Assembly (NCBI GenBank): GCA_965230275.1
Contig: CBDDKO010000002.1
Span: 3,534,001 to 3,598,000, forward strand
Length of the DNA stretch: 64,000 bases
From: JAJRRS01 sp965230275
GTDB taxonomy: Bacteria > Planctomycetota > Phycisphaerae > Phycisphaerales > Phycisphaeraceae
Direction of reading: 5' to 3'
In this document: one piece after another, positions 26,505-37,230 of the stretch
How positions within the stretch are numbered: position 1 is the stretch's first letter
Layout of the letters: each line of letters opens with the position of its first letter
The notes under the pieces: generated by a model
What the model saw: the letters and a program-made list of their open reading frames with translations, nothing else
Database searches by the model: none
What the model was told of the DNA's origin: nothing
Position numbers and translations under genes: made by a program

Positions 26505-27986
26505 TTACCGCCGGGGCCGCGGCTTGTTCGACGCGTCCTGGAAGTATTTGCGGGCTTCGCCGGCGAGGTAGAAGCTGCCGCAGATGATGATCAGGTCTTC
26601 ACGGCTGACGGCGCTGGCGGCGAGCTTCAGGGCGTCCTTGAAGTTGCTCGTGACCTGGACCATCTTGCCGGAGATACTGGCGAAACCGCTCTGCAGGTCG
26701 TCCGGTTCCACCGCGCGGGGGTTGCTCTTGGCGCGGGTGAAGATGATCTTGTCGGCGCCGAGCGAGACCTGCTTGAGCATGCCGGCGACGTCCTTGTCCT
26801 GGCCGCAGCCGAAGATCATCACCAGCGAGTCGTAGCTGATGTGGGCGCCGAGCGAGCGGATCAGGGCCTGGATCGAGTGGGCGTTGTGGGCACCATCGAT
26901 GATGACACGCGGCTGGTCCCAGACCTGCTCCATCCGGCCGTGCAGCTCGGTGTTGGCAAGGCCCTCGATGACCTTTTCTTCCGGGAGGTTGAAGCCGTGG
27001 TTGCGCAGCTTGTCGAGCATCGCCAGGGCGAGGCCGCAGTTGTGGGCCTGGTGCTCGCCGCGCAGCGGGACGGGCAGGTGCTCGAACCGGCTGGTCGGCG
27101 TGGTCAGGCAGACGCGCGTGTGCGGGCCGAGTTCTCGGTTGGCCTCGAAGCGGTAGGAGAAGTCGATCTGGTCGCCGGTCGTTTCAAGCGGCGTGCCGAC
27201 GGCCTCGGCGCAGCTGGCCAGGACCTCCGCGACCTCCGGCTCCTGCGCGACGGTAAGTGAGGGGATGTCCTTCTTGAAGATGCCGGCCTTCTCGCGGGCG
27301 ATCTCGGGGAGGGTTTCGCCGAGGATATTCATGTGGTCCAGGCTGATGTGCGTGATGCCGCTGACCAGGGGGTCAACCACGGTCGTGCAGTCCAGCCGGC
27401 CGCCAAGCCCTGTTTCGAGTACGGCTACGTCCACCGCCTGGTCTGCGAAGTAGCGCAGCGCCGCGGCGGTCATGATTTCGAAGAACGTCGGCGGGGTCGC
27501 GCCGAGCACCTTTTCCTTCGCTGCGATCAGCTTAAAGATCTCGGCGACCTCGTTGTAGCTGATCATGGTCCCGTCGATCGTGATCCGCTCGCGCAGGTCG
27601 ATCAGGTGCGGGCTGGTGTATAGCCCGACGGTGTAGCCGCACTCACGCAGCATGCTGGCGAGCATGGCACAGGTCGAGCCCTTGCCCTTGCTGCCGGCGA
27701 CCTGCACGGCTTTGAGCTGCTGATGGGGGTTGCCAAGGACGTCCAGCAGCCGACGCATCCGCGCCAGGCTGAAGGTTCGCTCGTCATACTTGACCATCCG
27801 CATCCGCTCGTGATCGACGTGCTCATAGAGCCACCGCAAAGCGGTGGTATAGTTGGTGATCTTGGTGCTCGAGCCGGCCTGCGCGGTAGACTTTCGGGCA
27901 GCTGTGCCCTTAGTCTTTGTTTTCGCTGCAGTTGTCGATTTCGAACCCCTGGCGGTCTTCGCGTTGCGACGCGTTGAGGTAGGCAT
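26505..27986 (-). CDS. folC: Folylpolyglutamate/dihydrofolate synthase with basic N-terminal extension
   Basis: 493 residues. The Mur-ligase-like P-loop is VAGSKGKGST, followed by the YTSPHL and LDCTTVVDP motifs and the C-terminal domain with IIDGAHNAHS. The enzyme adds glutamate to (dihydro)folates. Before the usual start of the family (about residue 50, ALRWLYEHVDHER) there is a Lys/Arg/Ala/Thr-rich extension of about 45 residues, similar in flavour to the H1-like tails on other proteins in this window. The start at 27986 (MPTSTRRN) is chosen over the open frame to 28025. Confidence 0.92.
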   Translation of the reverse strand: MPTSTRRNAKTARGSKSTTAAKTKTKGTAARKSTAQAGSSTKITNYTTALRWLYEHVDHERMRMVKYDERTFSLARMRRLLDVLGNPHQQLKAVQVAGSKGKGSTCAMLASMLRECGYTVGLYTSPHLIDLRERITIDGTMISYNEVAEIFKLIAAKEKVLGATPPTFFEIMTAAALRYFADQAVDVAVLETGLGGRLDCTTVVDPLVSGITHISLDHMNILGETLPEIAREKAGIFKKDIPSLTVAQEPEVAEVLASCAEAVGTPLETTGDQIDFSYRFEANRELGPHTRVCLTTPTSRFEHLPVPLRGEHQAHNCGLALAMLDKLRNHGFNLPEEKVIEGLANTELHGRMEQVWDQPRVIIDGAHNAHSIQALIRSLGAHISYDSLVMIFGCGQDKDVAGMLKQVSLGADKIIFTRAKSNPRAVEPDDLQSGFASISGKMVQVTSNFKDALKLAASAVSREDLIIICGSFYLAGEARKYFQDASNKPRPRR

Positions 27987-28117
27987 CACAGGATTATAAC
28001 AGAATCCGCATTTAACGTCAACCAAGACGTCTTAAATATAAGACTGATAATAACTTACCGCCATAGGCGTCCTCTGGGGGTGTTGATATAAATTATATAA
28101 TAAAAGTTTTTGGCTAA

Positions 28118-29515
28118 CTAGGCCTTCTCGATCCGCTCCTGGCCGTTCATGTAGGGCCTCAGGAGGGTCGGGATGGTCACGCTGGCGTCGGCGTTTTGAT
28201 ACAGCTCCAGGATGGGGATCAGGATGCGCGGGCTGGCGGCGACGGTGTTGTTCAGGCTGTGGCAGACGACCGGCTTCTTGGTCTCGGGGTCGCGGTAGCG
28301 CAGGTTCAGCCGGCGGCATTGGTAGTCGTAGAGCCTGCTTGCGGAGTGCGTTTCGCCGTAGGCACCGGTGGGCGAGCCGTCGGCGTCTTCTTCGCCCCGA
28401 CCGGGCATCCAGGTCTCGATGTCGATCATGTCCACGTTCTTCGGGCCCAGGTCGCCGGTGCAGCACTGGAGCAAGCGGTAGGGCATCTCCAGCTTCTGAA
28501 GCAGGTCTTCGACGAAACCCATCATCTTTTGATGCCAGTCGCGCGAGGTCTGCTTGTTGGCTTCGCAGATCACGACCTGTTCGATCTTGTCGAACTGATG
28601 CACGCGGTAGAGGCCGGCGGTGTCCTTGCCCGCAGCACCGGCTTCGCGTCGGAAGCAGGTGCTCAACGTGGTGTAGCACAGCGGCAGCTGATCGGCGGAC
28701 AGTGTTTCGCCCTGGTGAAGGCTCATCAGGCCGACCTCGCCGGTGCCGGTCAGGTACAGGTCGTAGCCGCCGCCGCGGTCTGTTTCCTTGACTTCGTAGG
28801 CCTGGTCCTTGCCGTCGGGGAAGAAACCGGTCCCGACCATGCATTCATCACGCACCACGACGGGCACACTCATCGGCGTGAAGCCGTTTTCGTTGGTCAT
28901 GGTATCGAAGGCCAAGCGCAAGATAGCCTGGTGCAGCCGCATCCCGTCGCCTGTCAAGACGTAGCTTCGGCTGCCCGCCATCTTCACGCCGCGCTCAAAA
29001 TCGAATAAGCCAAGCGACGTGCCCAGTTCGATGTGGGTCTTGGGTGCAAAGCCCTTGTTTTCCTGGAAGCTCTTGCCCGGGTCGAACCAGTCGGGGTGCC
29101 AGGTGCTTATTTCGATGTTGTCATCAGCGCTCTCGCCGACGGGCACGTCCGGGTCCGCCGGCTGGGGGATGCTCAGCCATAGCTGGTCGCGCTTCGCCTC
29201 CAACTCGGATGCCTGCCCGGCCAGCTCGGCGATCTGCTTTTTGATTTCGTTAGGCTTGGCCTGCAGCTCTTTCATCTGCGCCTGAAGCTGGGCCTTCTGA
29301 TCGGGGTCGGCTTTCTTCATCTGCCCGGCGACCTGGCCGATCTGCTTGCCGATCTGGTTCTGCTCGGCGGTAAGTTGCTCACGCTGCGTGATCAGCGGGC
29401 GCAGCTCGGCATCTACCGTAAGCAGGTCGTCCAGCAGCGACTCGGGGTAACCCTTTTGCGTCAGGCCGAGGCGGTACTTGTCGGGGTTGGCTCGGAGGTC
29501 TTTCAGGTCGATCAT
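28118..29515 (-). CDS. serS: Seryl-tRNA synthetase
   Basis: 465 residues. An N-terminal coiled-coil arm that binds the tRNA-Ser long variable arm (about 30-110) is followed by the class II core: motif 2 STCFRREAGAAGKDTAGLYRVHQF and a motif 3-like end. The start at 29515 gives MIDLKDLRANPDKYRLGL, the normal N-terminus of the family, in which the frame is open to 29647. The gene is slightly longer than E. coli SerRS, mostly within the arm and the catalytic domain. Confidence 0.95.
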   Translation of the reverse strand: MIDLKDLRANPDKYRLGLTQKGYPESLLDDLLTVDAELRPLITQREQLTAEQNQIGKQIGQVAGQMKKADPDQKAQLQAQMKELQAKPNEIKKQIAELAGQASELEAKRDQLWLSIPQPADPDVPVGESADDNIEISTWHPDWFDPGKSFQENKGFAPKTHIELGTSLGLFDFERGVKMAGSRSYVLTGDGMRLHQAILRLAFDTMTNENGFTPMSVPVVVRDECMVGTGFFPDGKDQAYEVKETDRGGGYDLYLTGTGEVGLMSLHQGETLSADQLPLCYTTLSTCFRREAGAAGKDTAGLYRVHQFDKIEQVVICEANKQTSRDWHQKMMGFVEDLLQKLEMPYRLLQCCTGDLGPKNVDMIDIETWMPGRGEEDADGSPTGAYGETHSASRLYDYQCRRLNLRYRDPETKKPVVCHSLNNTVAASPRILIPILELYQNADASVTIPTLLRPYMNGQERIEKA

Positions 29516-29831
29516 GGCGGTTTTGATGCTGGGTTTACAGGGTTGGCGGCCAACGCCGGCGCCAGGGTCCGGCCATGGTAGCCCACTGACCGGGGATGTC
29601 GAGCCGGGCGGCGAGAGGGTGAACCCGGGGTGTTGAAACGCGTCCAAATGACAGCAAGCACGGGACTATAGGGCGTTGGCTATTGAGGAGCGATGGATTC
29701 TTGGCGTGTGTCGGGGCCTGCCGATAGCAGAGCGGGGAGGATTATCCAGTTTCAGCGGTTATCGGGCACGCGTCCGGCGTTTAGACGGATACAATAGTTT
29801 GCTTGGTCAGCCAACAACGATCGGGTTTTTT

Positions 29832-32045
29832 ATGACACATCGGATGCACGTTAACGGCCTTGGATTGCTCGCCCGGTTCACCGGTCAACTTGTCGGGGGG
29901 GTGTTTGTGCTGGCGTTACTCGTCGCGCTGCCGCTGAGCCCCGCCGGGGCGCAGAACAGCAGCTTCACACCGCCCGATGCTTCGCCGGTGACCGATGCCT
30001 GGACGCGCTTGACCAGTGAGAGCCTGGGGCTGGCCGAGCGTGCCGCGGCGGCGACCGAATTGCTGGAAGTCGACAGCGACGAGGCCATCAGCGCGCTTTC
30101 GCTTGCGTTGACGACCCAGCAGAGCCGGATCGGCTGGCGTGCGGTGATCCAGGCGGTGGCGACCTACCCCGACGATCCGCCGAAGGATTTGGCCAAGCCG
30201 ATGATCGGCCTGCTCGGGCAGGTAGACAACGGGCTGACCGAAGACCTCGCCGCGGCGATTGGGCGGTATGACCAGTCGGACGTGATCCGTGAACTGACAA
30301 AGATCGCGGACAACGCGCGCGAGACGGTGCCGCGTCGTAGCGGCGCGATCCTGGCGCTGGGCCACGACCGCACGACGCAGACCGCGGGCCTGCTGATGAA
30401 ACTGACCGATCCCAAGCAGCCGGAGCAGATCCAGCAGAACGCGTTCAAGGCGCTGGGCAACCTCACCGCCCTGGATCATTACGACGCCGACCGGCAGGCG
30501 TGGGACTCCTGGTGGAAGCAGAACCGGGGCCTGTGGGCCAAGGAGTGGACCGAGCATATCCTTGAGAACTTCGAGCGGCGTGAATCGCGTCGCCGAGCCC
30601 GGGACCATCAGATCGAAGACGAACTGCTCAAATCACAACGCGCGCTCTACCAGGCCAACTCGCCGCAGGGCCGGCCCGGCGTGCTGGTGTACATGCTGGA
30701 TCGGCCGCTGCTGCCGATCAAGCAACTGGGCATGGACCTGGCGCGCCAGCGGTTGCTGGATGACCTGCTGTTTGATGAGCCTCTGCGTGAAGCGCTGCGG
30801 CAGCGGCTGACCGATGATGTCCCGTCGATCCGTGCCGACGCGGCGTTGCTGCTGCGTGACCTGTCGGATGAGCCGGCGGCGGAGCTGATCGCCCAGCGCC
30901 TCGGTGAAGAGCAGGAGCAGGTGCCGTCGGTGCTAGGCGCATATCTGCAGGTGATGGCCCGGTTGCCCCAGGCCGAGGCTGTCGATCCCGCGGCGGACTT
31001 TTTGAACGATGAAGCGTTGCGTGCCGCAGCGGCATCGGCGCTGGCGTCGGCGTATGACGCGGAGCTGATGAGTAAGTCGCAGGTCAACCGCGCGGCGAAG
31101 CTGGCGCGGAAGTATGTGATCGACGGCCAACCTCCGCAGCCGCCGGTCATCACGCTGATGGGCAAGGTCGGCAACCGCGACGATTGGGAAGACATCGCGC
31201 GGTGGGTGGACCACCCCGACACCAACGTCAAGCTCGCGGCCGCGAAAGCCTGGGCCGAGTCCGACCGGCCTTTGGACCACCTGGCCGACCGTGTGGCCGA
31301 TCCGGTCATCCAGCCGATCCTGATCGCGGCGGCGACCCGACGGGGCAGCGGCGCGTACACCTACAACATCCTCAGCACCAACCTGCCGCAGCGCAGCGCC
31401 GAAGCGTGGCGGCAGGCGTTGATCGCCATGTCGGCGCGTGTCCCGGCGCAGTCCGTCCTGAACACGGCCCGTCAGCTCACCGAGATCGGCGAAACGGCGC
31501 AGCTGCGTCTTGACGTCCTGTCCGCCGCGATCGAGCGCGAAGACGCCGACAGCGTCACCGCCGCCGAACGGCTGGAACTCACCCTGACGCGCGGCGAATC
31601 GCTGCTGCTGGCCGACGACCCGGCCACGGCGCTGACGGACTTCCAGACAGTAGAGGCCCAGGCCTCGGACCTGAGTGATACGCAGAAAGACAGGCTCGGC
31701 CGAGGCTCGATCCGAGCTCACCTGTTGGTCGGGCAGATCAACGAGGCCTTTGATATCGCGCGCGATTTGCTTGGGCCCGCCGGCGGTGGGATCAACCCGA
31801 CCGACGACCGGATCGTGGACCAGTTCATCCAGACCGCCCAGCGCTTCCGCCGAGAGAACCGTCGCTCGGAGGTCCGCACGATCATTGTTCAGCTGCGCGA
31901 ACTGTTGAAGCCGGCGATCAAGCCCGCGGTCGGTGCCCAGATCGACAAGCTCGAGGCCTGGCTGAACGGCTCGGAAGATGCGCATGATGACACAGCCGAA
32001 CCCGATGGGGCGGTGTCGGACAGCGGTGCGACCACTTCGCCGTAA
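29832..32045 (+). CDS. Exported HEAT-repeat protein
   Basis: 737 residues. A signal peptide-like segment (LVGGVFVLALLVALPL, cleavage near AGAQ) leads into a long helical-repeat protein with HEAT-like units such as RRSGAILALGHDRTTQ, VPSIRADAALLLRDLSD and NVKLAAAKAWAES. A helical TPR-like C-terminal part (about 560-690) ends in an acidic tail. No catalytic site is seen; a periplasmic scaffold is plausible. The start at 29832 lies in a signal-compatible position, and the frame upstream to 29676 is probably untranslated. Confidence 0.72.
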   Translation: MTHRMHVNGLGLLARFTGQLVGGVFVLALLVALPLSPAGAQNSSFTPPDASPVTDAWTRLTSESLGLAERAAAATELLEVDSDEAISALSLALTTQQSRIGWRAVIQAVATYPDDPPKDLAKPMIGLLGQVDNGLTEDLAAAIGRYDQSDVIRELTKIADNARETVPRRSGAILALGHDRTTQTAGLLMKLTDPKQPEQIQQNAFKALGNLTALDHYDADRQAWDSWWKQNRGLWAKEWTEHILENFERRESRRRARDHQIEDELLKSQRALYQANSPQGRPGVLVYMLDRPLLPIKQLGMDLARQRLLDDLLFDEPLREALRQRLTDDVPSIRADAALLLRDLSDEPAAELIAQRLGEEQEQVPSVLGAYLQVMARLPQAEAVDPAADFLNDEALRAAAASALASAYDAELMSKSQVNRAAKLARKYVIDGQPPQPPVITLMGKVGNRDDWEDIARWVDHPDTNVKLAAAKAWAESDRPLDHLADRVADPVIQPILIAAATRRGSGAYTYNILSTNLPQRSAEAWRQALIAMSARVPAQSVLNTARQLTEIGETAQLRLDVLSAAIEREDADSVTAAERLELTLTRGESLLLADDPATALTDFQTVEAQASDLSDTQKDRLGRGSIRAHLLVGQINEAFDIARDLLGPAGGGINPTDDRIVDQFIQTAQRFRRENRRSEVRTIIVQLRELLKPAIKPAVGAQIDKLEAWLNGSEDAHDDTAEPDGAVSDSGATTSP

Positions 32046-32061
32046 GTAGCGCTGCGATCGC

Positions 32062-32862
32062 TTACCAATCCTCGATCGGCGTCGAGCCGGTCATCCAGCT
32101 CCACTCCACCTCGGTCATGAACCAGGTGTAGGCTTCGAGATCGGTGATGCCCCAGTCGTGGAATGATTGAACCTGCTCGAAGAGTGTGGTCGCGGTGTCG
32201 GCGTTTGGGTTTTCCAATAACGCGTTGATGTTGTTGATCAGGCCGACCGGTTTTTGGGGCGCGTCTTCGAGTGTTCGCATGAGCCACTTGTGGAAGGGGT
32301 ACAACATGCGGTTATGCGCGAGGATGAGCCGGCCGGTGTAGAGTGCGAGTTGTGACGCGGCGCGGACGATGGCGTACCGGTTGTCGTGTCGGGTCGATTC
32401 GTTCATCAGCCAGTGGCCCATGAACGCCGAGCAGTAGAAGGCCTTGATGCGCTTGTCGTGTTCGTGTTCGGGGTAGACCGGGATGCTATTAAGCAGGTCG
32501 TCGAGGTTGGGGATGTGCGAGTAGGCGGTGAACGCCCCGTTGAACGCGGCGCGGGACGGGTCGTTGCCTTTCTCAGCAACCTGCTTCAGGAACGACAGGT
32601 CGATGATCTTCCCGTCGACGTAGCCGTGGCCCGGGTAGTTGTCGTCGCACAGGTCCGTGCGGTTGATGAACATGTCGTGCTTCGCCTTGCATTCGGCGAA
32701 GTACTCGTCGGTCGCGACGATCATAAAGTCCACATCCGAGTCCGGCCGGGCGAACCCCTTCGCAACAGACCCGCCGATGATCAGCGCCGGGAAGCGCGGG
32801 TCGTCTCGGTAAGCGTCTGCAAGTCGGTCGATGGTCTGTTGGTGGTGCGGGGCGAATGTCAT
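32062..32862 (-). CDS. Nucleotidyltransferase-fold protein
   Basis: 266 residues. The polymerase-beta-type motif is GGSVAKGFARPDSDVDFMIV (about residues 31-50), with the G-S, the D-x-D metal ligands (SDVDF) and a later acidic position as in minimal nucleotidyltransferases. The rest (HDNRYAIVRAASQLALYTGRLILAHNRMLYPFHKWL) is helical and resembles a DUF4037-type substrate domain. Such proteins attach a nucleotide to small molecules or proteins; the substrate is unknown. The stop lies 16 bases from the convergent HEAT gene. Confidence 0.78.
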   Translation of the reverse strand: MTFAPHHQQTIDRLADAYRDDPRFPALIIGGSVAKGFARPDSDVDFMIVATDEYFAECKAKHDMFINRTDLCDDNYPGHGYVDGKIIDLSFLKQVAEKGNDPSRAAFNGAFTAYSHIPNLDDLLNSIPVYPEHEHDKRIKAFYCSAFMGHWLMNESTRHDNRYAIVRAASQLALYTGRLILAHNRMLYPFHKWLMRTLEDAPQKPVGLINNINALLENPNADTATTLFEQVQSFHDWGITDLEAYTWFMTEVEWSWMTGSTPIEDW

Positions 32863-32954
32863 ACATTGAGTATAACGCTCAGCGCAATACCACCATACAT
32901 TGGTTATGAGCGCACACAGGCAGAAACACAGTTTCTTTATTAGTCTTGTGGGCG

Positions 32955-34493
32955 TTAGTACGACTTTGCCCAGAGAACTCTTGTCGGGCTTTCTTTGCCG
33001 GTGAAGATGCATTTGCCGGGGCCGTCGAGGCCGGGGAGGTCGGCATCTGCTTGCGGGATGCAGCGGATGGTGACGCCGAGGTCTTTCTGGATCTGGTCGG
33101 CGATGGCTTCGTCGCCGCACCAGTGTGAGACAGCGTATCCGCCGTGGATCTCGGGCTGCTCGTCGTTCTTGGGGGTGAAGAACTTGTAGAACTTGTCCTT
33201 GGCGTTGACGACGCGGGTGTGTTCGGTGCGGTAGGCCTTGGCGCGCTCGAAGAGGTTTGACTGCATTTCGCTGAGGATGTCACCGGCGGTGGTGATGAAC
33301 TCGGCGCGCTTGACGCCTTTCTTTTCCTTGTGGGGCTTGTCACGCCGACCCATGAAGACGGCATCTTCAGCCATGTCGCGCGGGCCGACCTCCAGGCGGA
33401 TCGGTGCGCCCTTCTTGATCCAGGACCAGACCTTGTCGCCACCCTTGATATCGCGGTTGTCGAGCTCGACCTCAATGGGCTGGCCGTCGTAGGTCTGGGC
33501 CTTGAGTTCGTCGCGTAGTTTGTAGCAGTAATCGAGCACGGCGTCGGGGTCGTCGGCCTTGAAGGTGATGGGGATGATGACGACGTGGGCCGGGGCGAGC
33601 TTGGGCGGGAGGATCAGGCCGTCGTCGTCGGAGTGGGTCATGATCAGCCCGCCGATGAGGCGGGTGGAGACGCCCCAGCTGGTGGTCCATGCGTGAACGC
33701 GTTCGCCGTTCTGATCGAGGTACATGATGTCCTGGGCCTTGGCGAAGTTCTGGCCGAGGAAGTGGCTCGTGCCGGCCTGCAGGGCTTTGCGGTCCTGCAT
33801 CATGGCTTCGATGGTGAGGGTATCGACGGCACCCGGGAATCTTTCCCCAGGTGTTTTGGACCCGCAGATCACGGGCATGGCCATGAAGTTCTCGGCGAAG
33901 TCGGCGTAGACCCCGAGCATCTTCTCGGTCTCTTCGATGGCTTCTTCCTTGGAGGCGTGGGCGGTGTGGCCCTCCTGCCAGAGGAACTCGGCGGTGCGGA
34001 GGAACAGGCGCGTGCGCAGCTCCCAGCGGACGACGTTGGCCCACTGATTCACCAGCAGCGGCAGGTCGCGGTAGCTCTCGATCCACTTGGCGAAGCTGTG
34101 GCCGATGATGGTTTCGGAAGTGGGGCGGACGACCAGCGGTTCTTCCAGTTCGCCGGCGGGCTTAAGGCCGCCTTGCCCGTCGTCCTCCAGGCGGTGGTGC
34201 GTGACGACCGCGCACTCCTTGGCGAAACCCTCGACGTGCTCAGCTTCCTTTTCCAAAAAGCTCTTGGGGATGAACAGGGGGAAGTAGGCGTTCTTGTGCC
34301 CGGTGTCCTTGAACATCTTGTCCAGCGACTTCTGGATGTTCTCCCACAGCGCGTAGCCCCACGGCTTGATCACCATGCAGCCGCGGACCGGGGAGGTCTC
34401 GGCCATGTCGGCGGCGCGGACGACCTGTTGATACCACTGGGGGTAGTCTTCGTCACGGGTGGGGGTGATGGCGGTCTTTGCTTGCTTGGCCAT
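32955..34493 (-). CDS. proS: Prolyl-tRNA synthetase, archaeal/eukaryotic-type
   Basis: 512 residues. It begins with YPQWYQQVVRAADMAETSPVRGCMVIKPWGYALWENIQ and lacks the editing (INS) insertion of bacterial ProRS; motif 2 and the C-terminal zinc-binding-like domain fit the short archaeal/eukaryotic form, which occurs in scattered bacteria. It charges tRNA-Pro. The leader is a 73-bp block of short repeats shared with the DUF503 gene (34494-34566). It is the second gene after thrC on the same strand. Confidence 0.93.
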   Translation of the reverse strand: MAKQAKTAITPTRDEDYPQWYQQVVRAADMAETSPVRGCMVIKPWGYALWENIQKSLDKMFKDTGHKNAYFPLFIPKSFLEKEAEHVEGFAKECAVVTHHRLEDDGQGGLKPAGELEEPLVVRPTSETIIGHSFAKWIESYRDLPLLVNQWANVVRWELRTRLFLRTAEFLWQEGHTAHASKEEAIEETEKMLGVYADFAENFMAMPVICGSKTPGERFPGAVDTLTIEAMMQDRKALQAGTSHFLGQNFAKAQDIMYLDQNGERVHAWTTSWGVSTRLIGGLIMTHSDDDGLILPPKLAPAHVVIIPITFKADDPDAVLDYCYKLRDELKAQTYDGQPIEVELDNRDIKGGDKVWSWIKKGAPIRLEVGPRDMAEDAVFMGRRDKPHKEKKGVKRAEFITTAGDILSEMQSNLFERAKAYRTEHTRVVNAKDKFYKFFTPKNDEQPEIHGGYAVSHWCGDEAIADQIQKDLGVTIRCIPQADADLPGLDGPGKCIFTGKESPTRVLWAKSY

Positions 34494-34566
34494 AAGGATG
34501 GTGATTGGTGGCTAGTGGTTGGTGGTTGGTGGTTAGACCTGATCCCTGAGCCCTGATCCCTGAACC
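34494..34566. repeat. Intergenic gap made almost wholly of two short-repeat families
   Basis: Read toward proS, the gap begins with a CAGGGATC-type array (three to four heptamer-like units, 34566-34535) and continues with CTAACCACCAACC-type units (34534-34497) that end within 10 bases of the proS ATG. The first family recurs upstream of typA; the second recurs in both orientations at 51360-51499, again abutting a start codon. Confidence 0.6.
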
Positions 34567-36066
<1,500 letters not shown>

Positions 36067-36163
36067 GATAAATAGCCCTTGGTTGGGGCCGGGCATTGTA
36101 ACAGCGGGGGCGTTTTGGCGCAGGGTGTGAAGATGGGGTGAGGGCGTAGCGACGTGGATGAAC

Positions 36164-36190
36164 ACACGCGCGGGCTGGCAGCCCGCGGCT
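36164..36190. repeat. GC-rich palindrome between thrC and lspA
   Basis: CGCGGGCT-GGC-AGCCCGCG is a perfect 8-bp stem with a three-base loop, followed by GCTAATGG. The half GCAGCCCGCGGCTWA occurs again upstream of typA (21302-21316). It lies in the gap after lspA on the minus strand, without a T-tract, and behaves like a REP-type palindrome rather than a terminator. Confidence 0.55.
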
Positions 36191-36220
36191 AATGGTGAGG
36201 ATGCAGAGGGGAGTGGGGGG

Positions 36221-36895
36221 CTATTTTGCGGGCTTCGTGTCGCCTGTGGGTTTCGCCGGCGTGTGACGCCAGGTGACCCAGATGACCACGACGACCCCGG
36301 CCAGCAGCTGCACGTCCGCGAGGTTGAATATCCACGGGTACAGCCCACGAGCCCCGCCCGGCCAGGTGAGTTCGCCCGGCAGGTCGGTGTTCGGGAACAG
36401 GTGCAGCATGTCACGCACCAATCCATACAACACCCGGTCGTAGAGGTTGCCCAAGGCCCCGGCAAGGATCAGCGCCAGCGCGACGTGGAACAGGCGCATC
36501 CGTGCATCACTGGTCCAGAAGATGCGCCCGACGAACCCGACCGCGAAGACGCTGACGATCACGAAGACCCACCGGCTGCCCTTGCCGATCCCGAAGATCG
36601 CGCCCTCGTTGGCGGTGAGCTGCAGGTTCAGCACCCCGGGGATGAGCGTGGTCGGGTCGTGATGCGGTACGCCGAAGTAGGGCGCATCTTCGGCATTGAG
36701 CGTCACCGGTTCACCGGCCACCTTGTTGAATGCATAGCTCTTCAGGCCCAGGTCCGCCAGGAGGCTGAGGATGGCGATGGCGATAAACAGCCCGACATGT
36801 TTTGGTTTGAGCCTATTGCATGATGGGCTTGGAGCCGCTGGTGCAATCTGCTTATCTGATGTTGACGAGTTCTCGGATGATTTCATCTTGTTCAT
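36221..36895 (-). CDS. lspA: Lipoprotein signal peptidase II
   Basis: 224 residues, longer than the usual 160-170 because of a 30-residue hydrophilic N-terminus and a soluble insert after the first helix. Four membrane helices are visible. The catalytic aspartates lie in GALGNLYDRVLYG and FNLADVQLL, and the NEGAIFGIG motif is present. The enzyme removes signal peptides from diacylglyceryl-modified prolipoproteins, several of which are encoded in this window. Confidence 0.9.
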   Translation of the reverse strand: MNKMKSSENSSTSDKQIAPAAPSPSCNRLKPKHVGLFIAIAILSLLADLGLKSYAFNKVAGEPVTLNAEDAPYFGVPHHDPTTLIPGVLNLQLTANEGAIFGIGKGSRWVFVIVSVFAVGFVGRIFWTSDARMRLFHVALALILAGALGNLYDRVLYGLVRDMLHLFPNTDLPGELTWPGGARGLYPWIFNLADVQLLAGVVVVIWVTWRHTPAKPTGDTKPAK

Positions 36896-37230
36896 TGTAA
36901 TCAGATGTGAGTGGCGGGCTAGTTAGACGTGCGGCCGATCACCTCACAAGACTGTTCTCTGTATTCCGTGACATAAAGAACAGGCCCGTGGACCCATAAT
37001 CACTAAAAACTAATACGTTTCATGTTGCATGTATATATTGAACAAGCCAATCCTGCACATAGGGTAACTGCGCTATGGGCAAGTAATGAAAAGTTCATAT
37101 TCCTGATGATAGAAGTCAACGCACAAGGCTTCTATTATGTCAAGTGAGCGATGTCTATCTATGCGGGCGCAATTGCAGTGTGGCATGGTGTTTTGGTAGA
37201 GGTATTAATCCAATGAAAGGGGCATAACCT
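36896..37230. other. AT-rich intergenic region with an inverted repeat
   Basis: No gene is visible. The region lies between divergent lspA and the NxxGxxAF protein gene and is noticeably AT-richer than its surroundings. The inverted repeat ATAGAAG...CTTCTAT (37109-37135, 13-base loop) could be an operator or an RNA hairpin. I do not see a convincing -35/-10 pair, although several TATATT-like stretches occur around 37030. Confidence 0.45.

Noticed and set aside
36067..36465. N-terminal extension of thrC
   Set aside because: The extra 133 codons overlap the lspA gene and the palindrome at 36164-36190 and have no threonine synthase similarity; MEKAHAYQQC at 36066 is the natural start.
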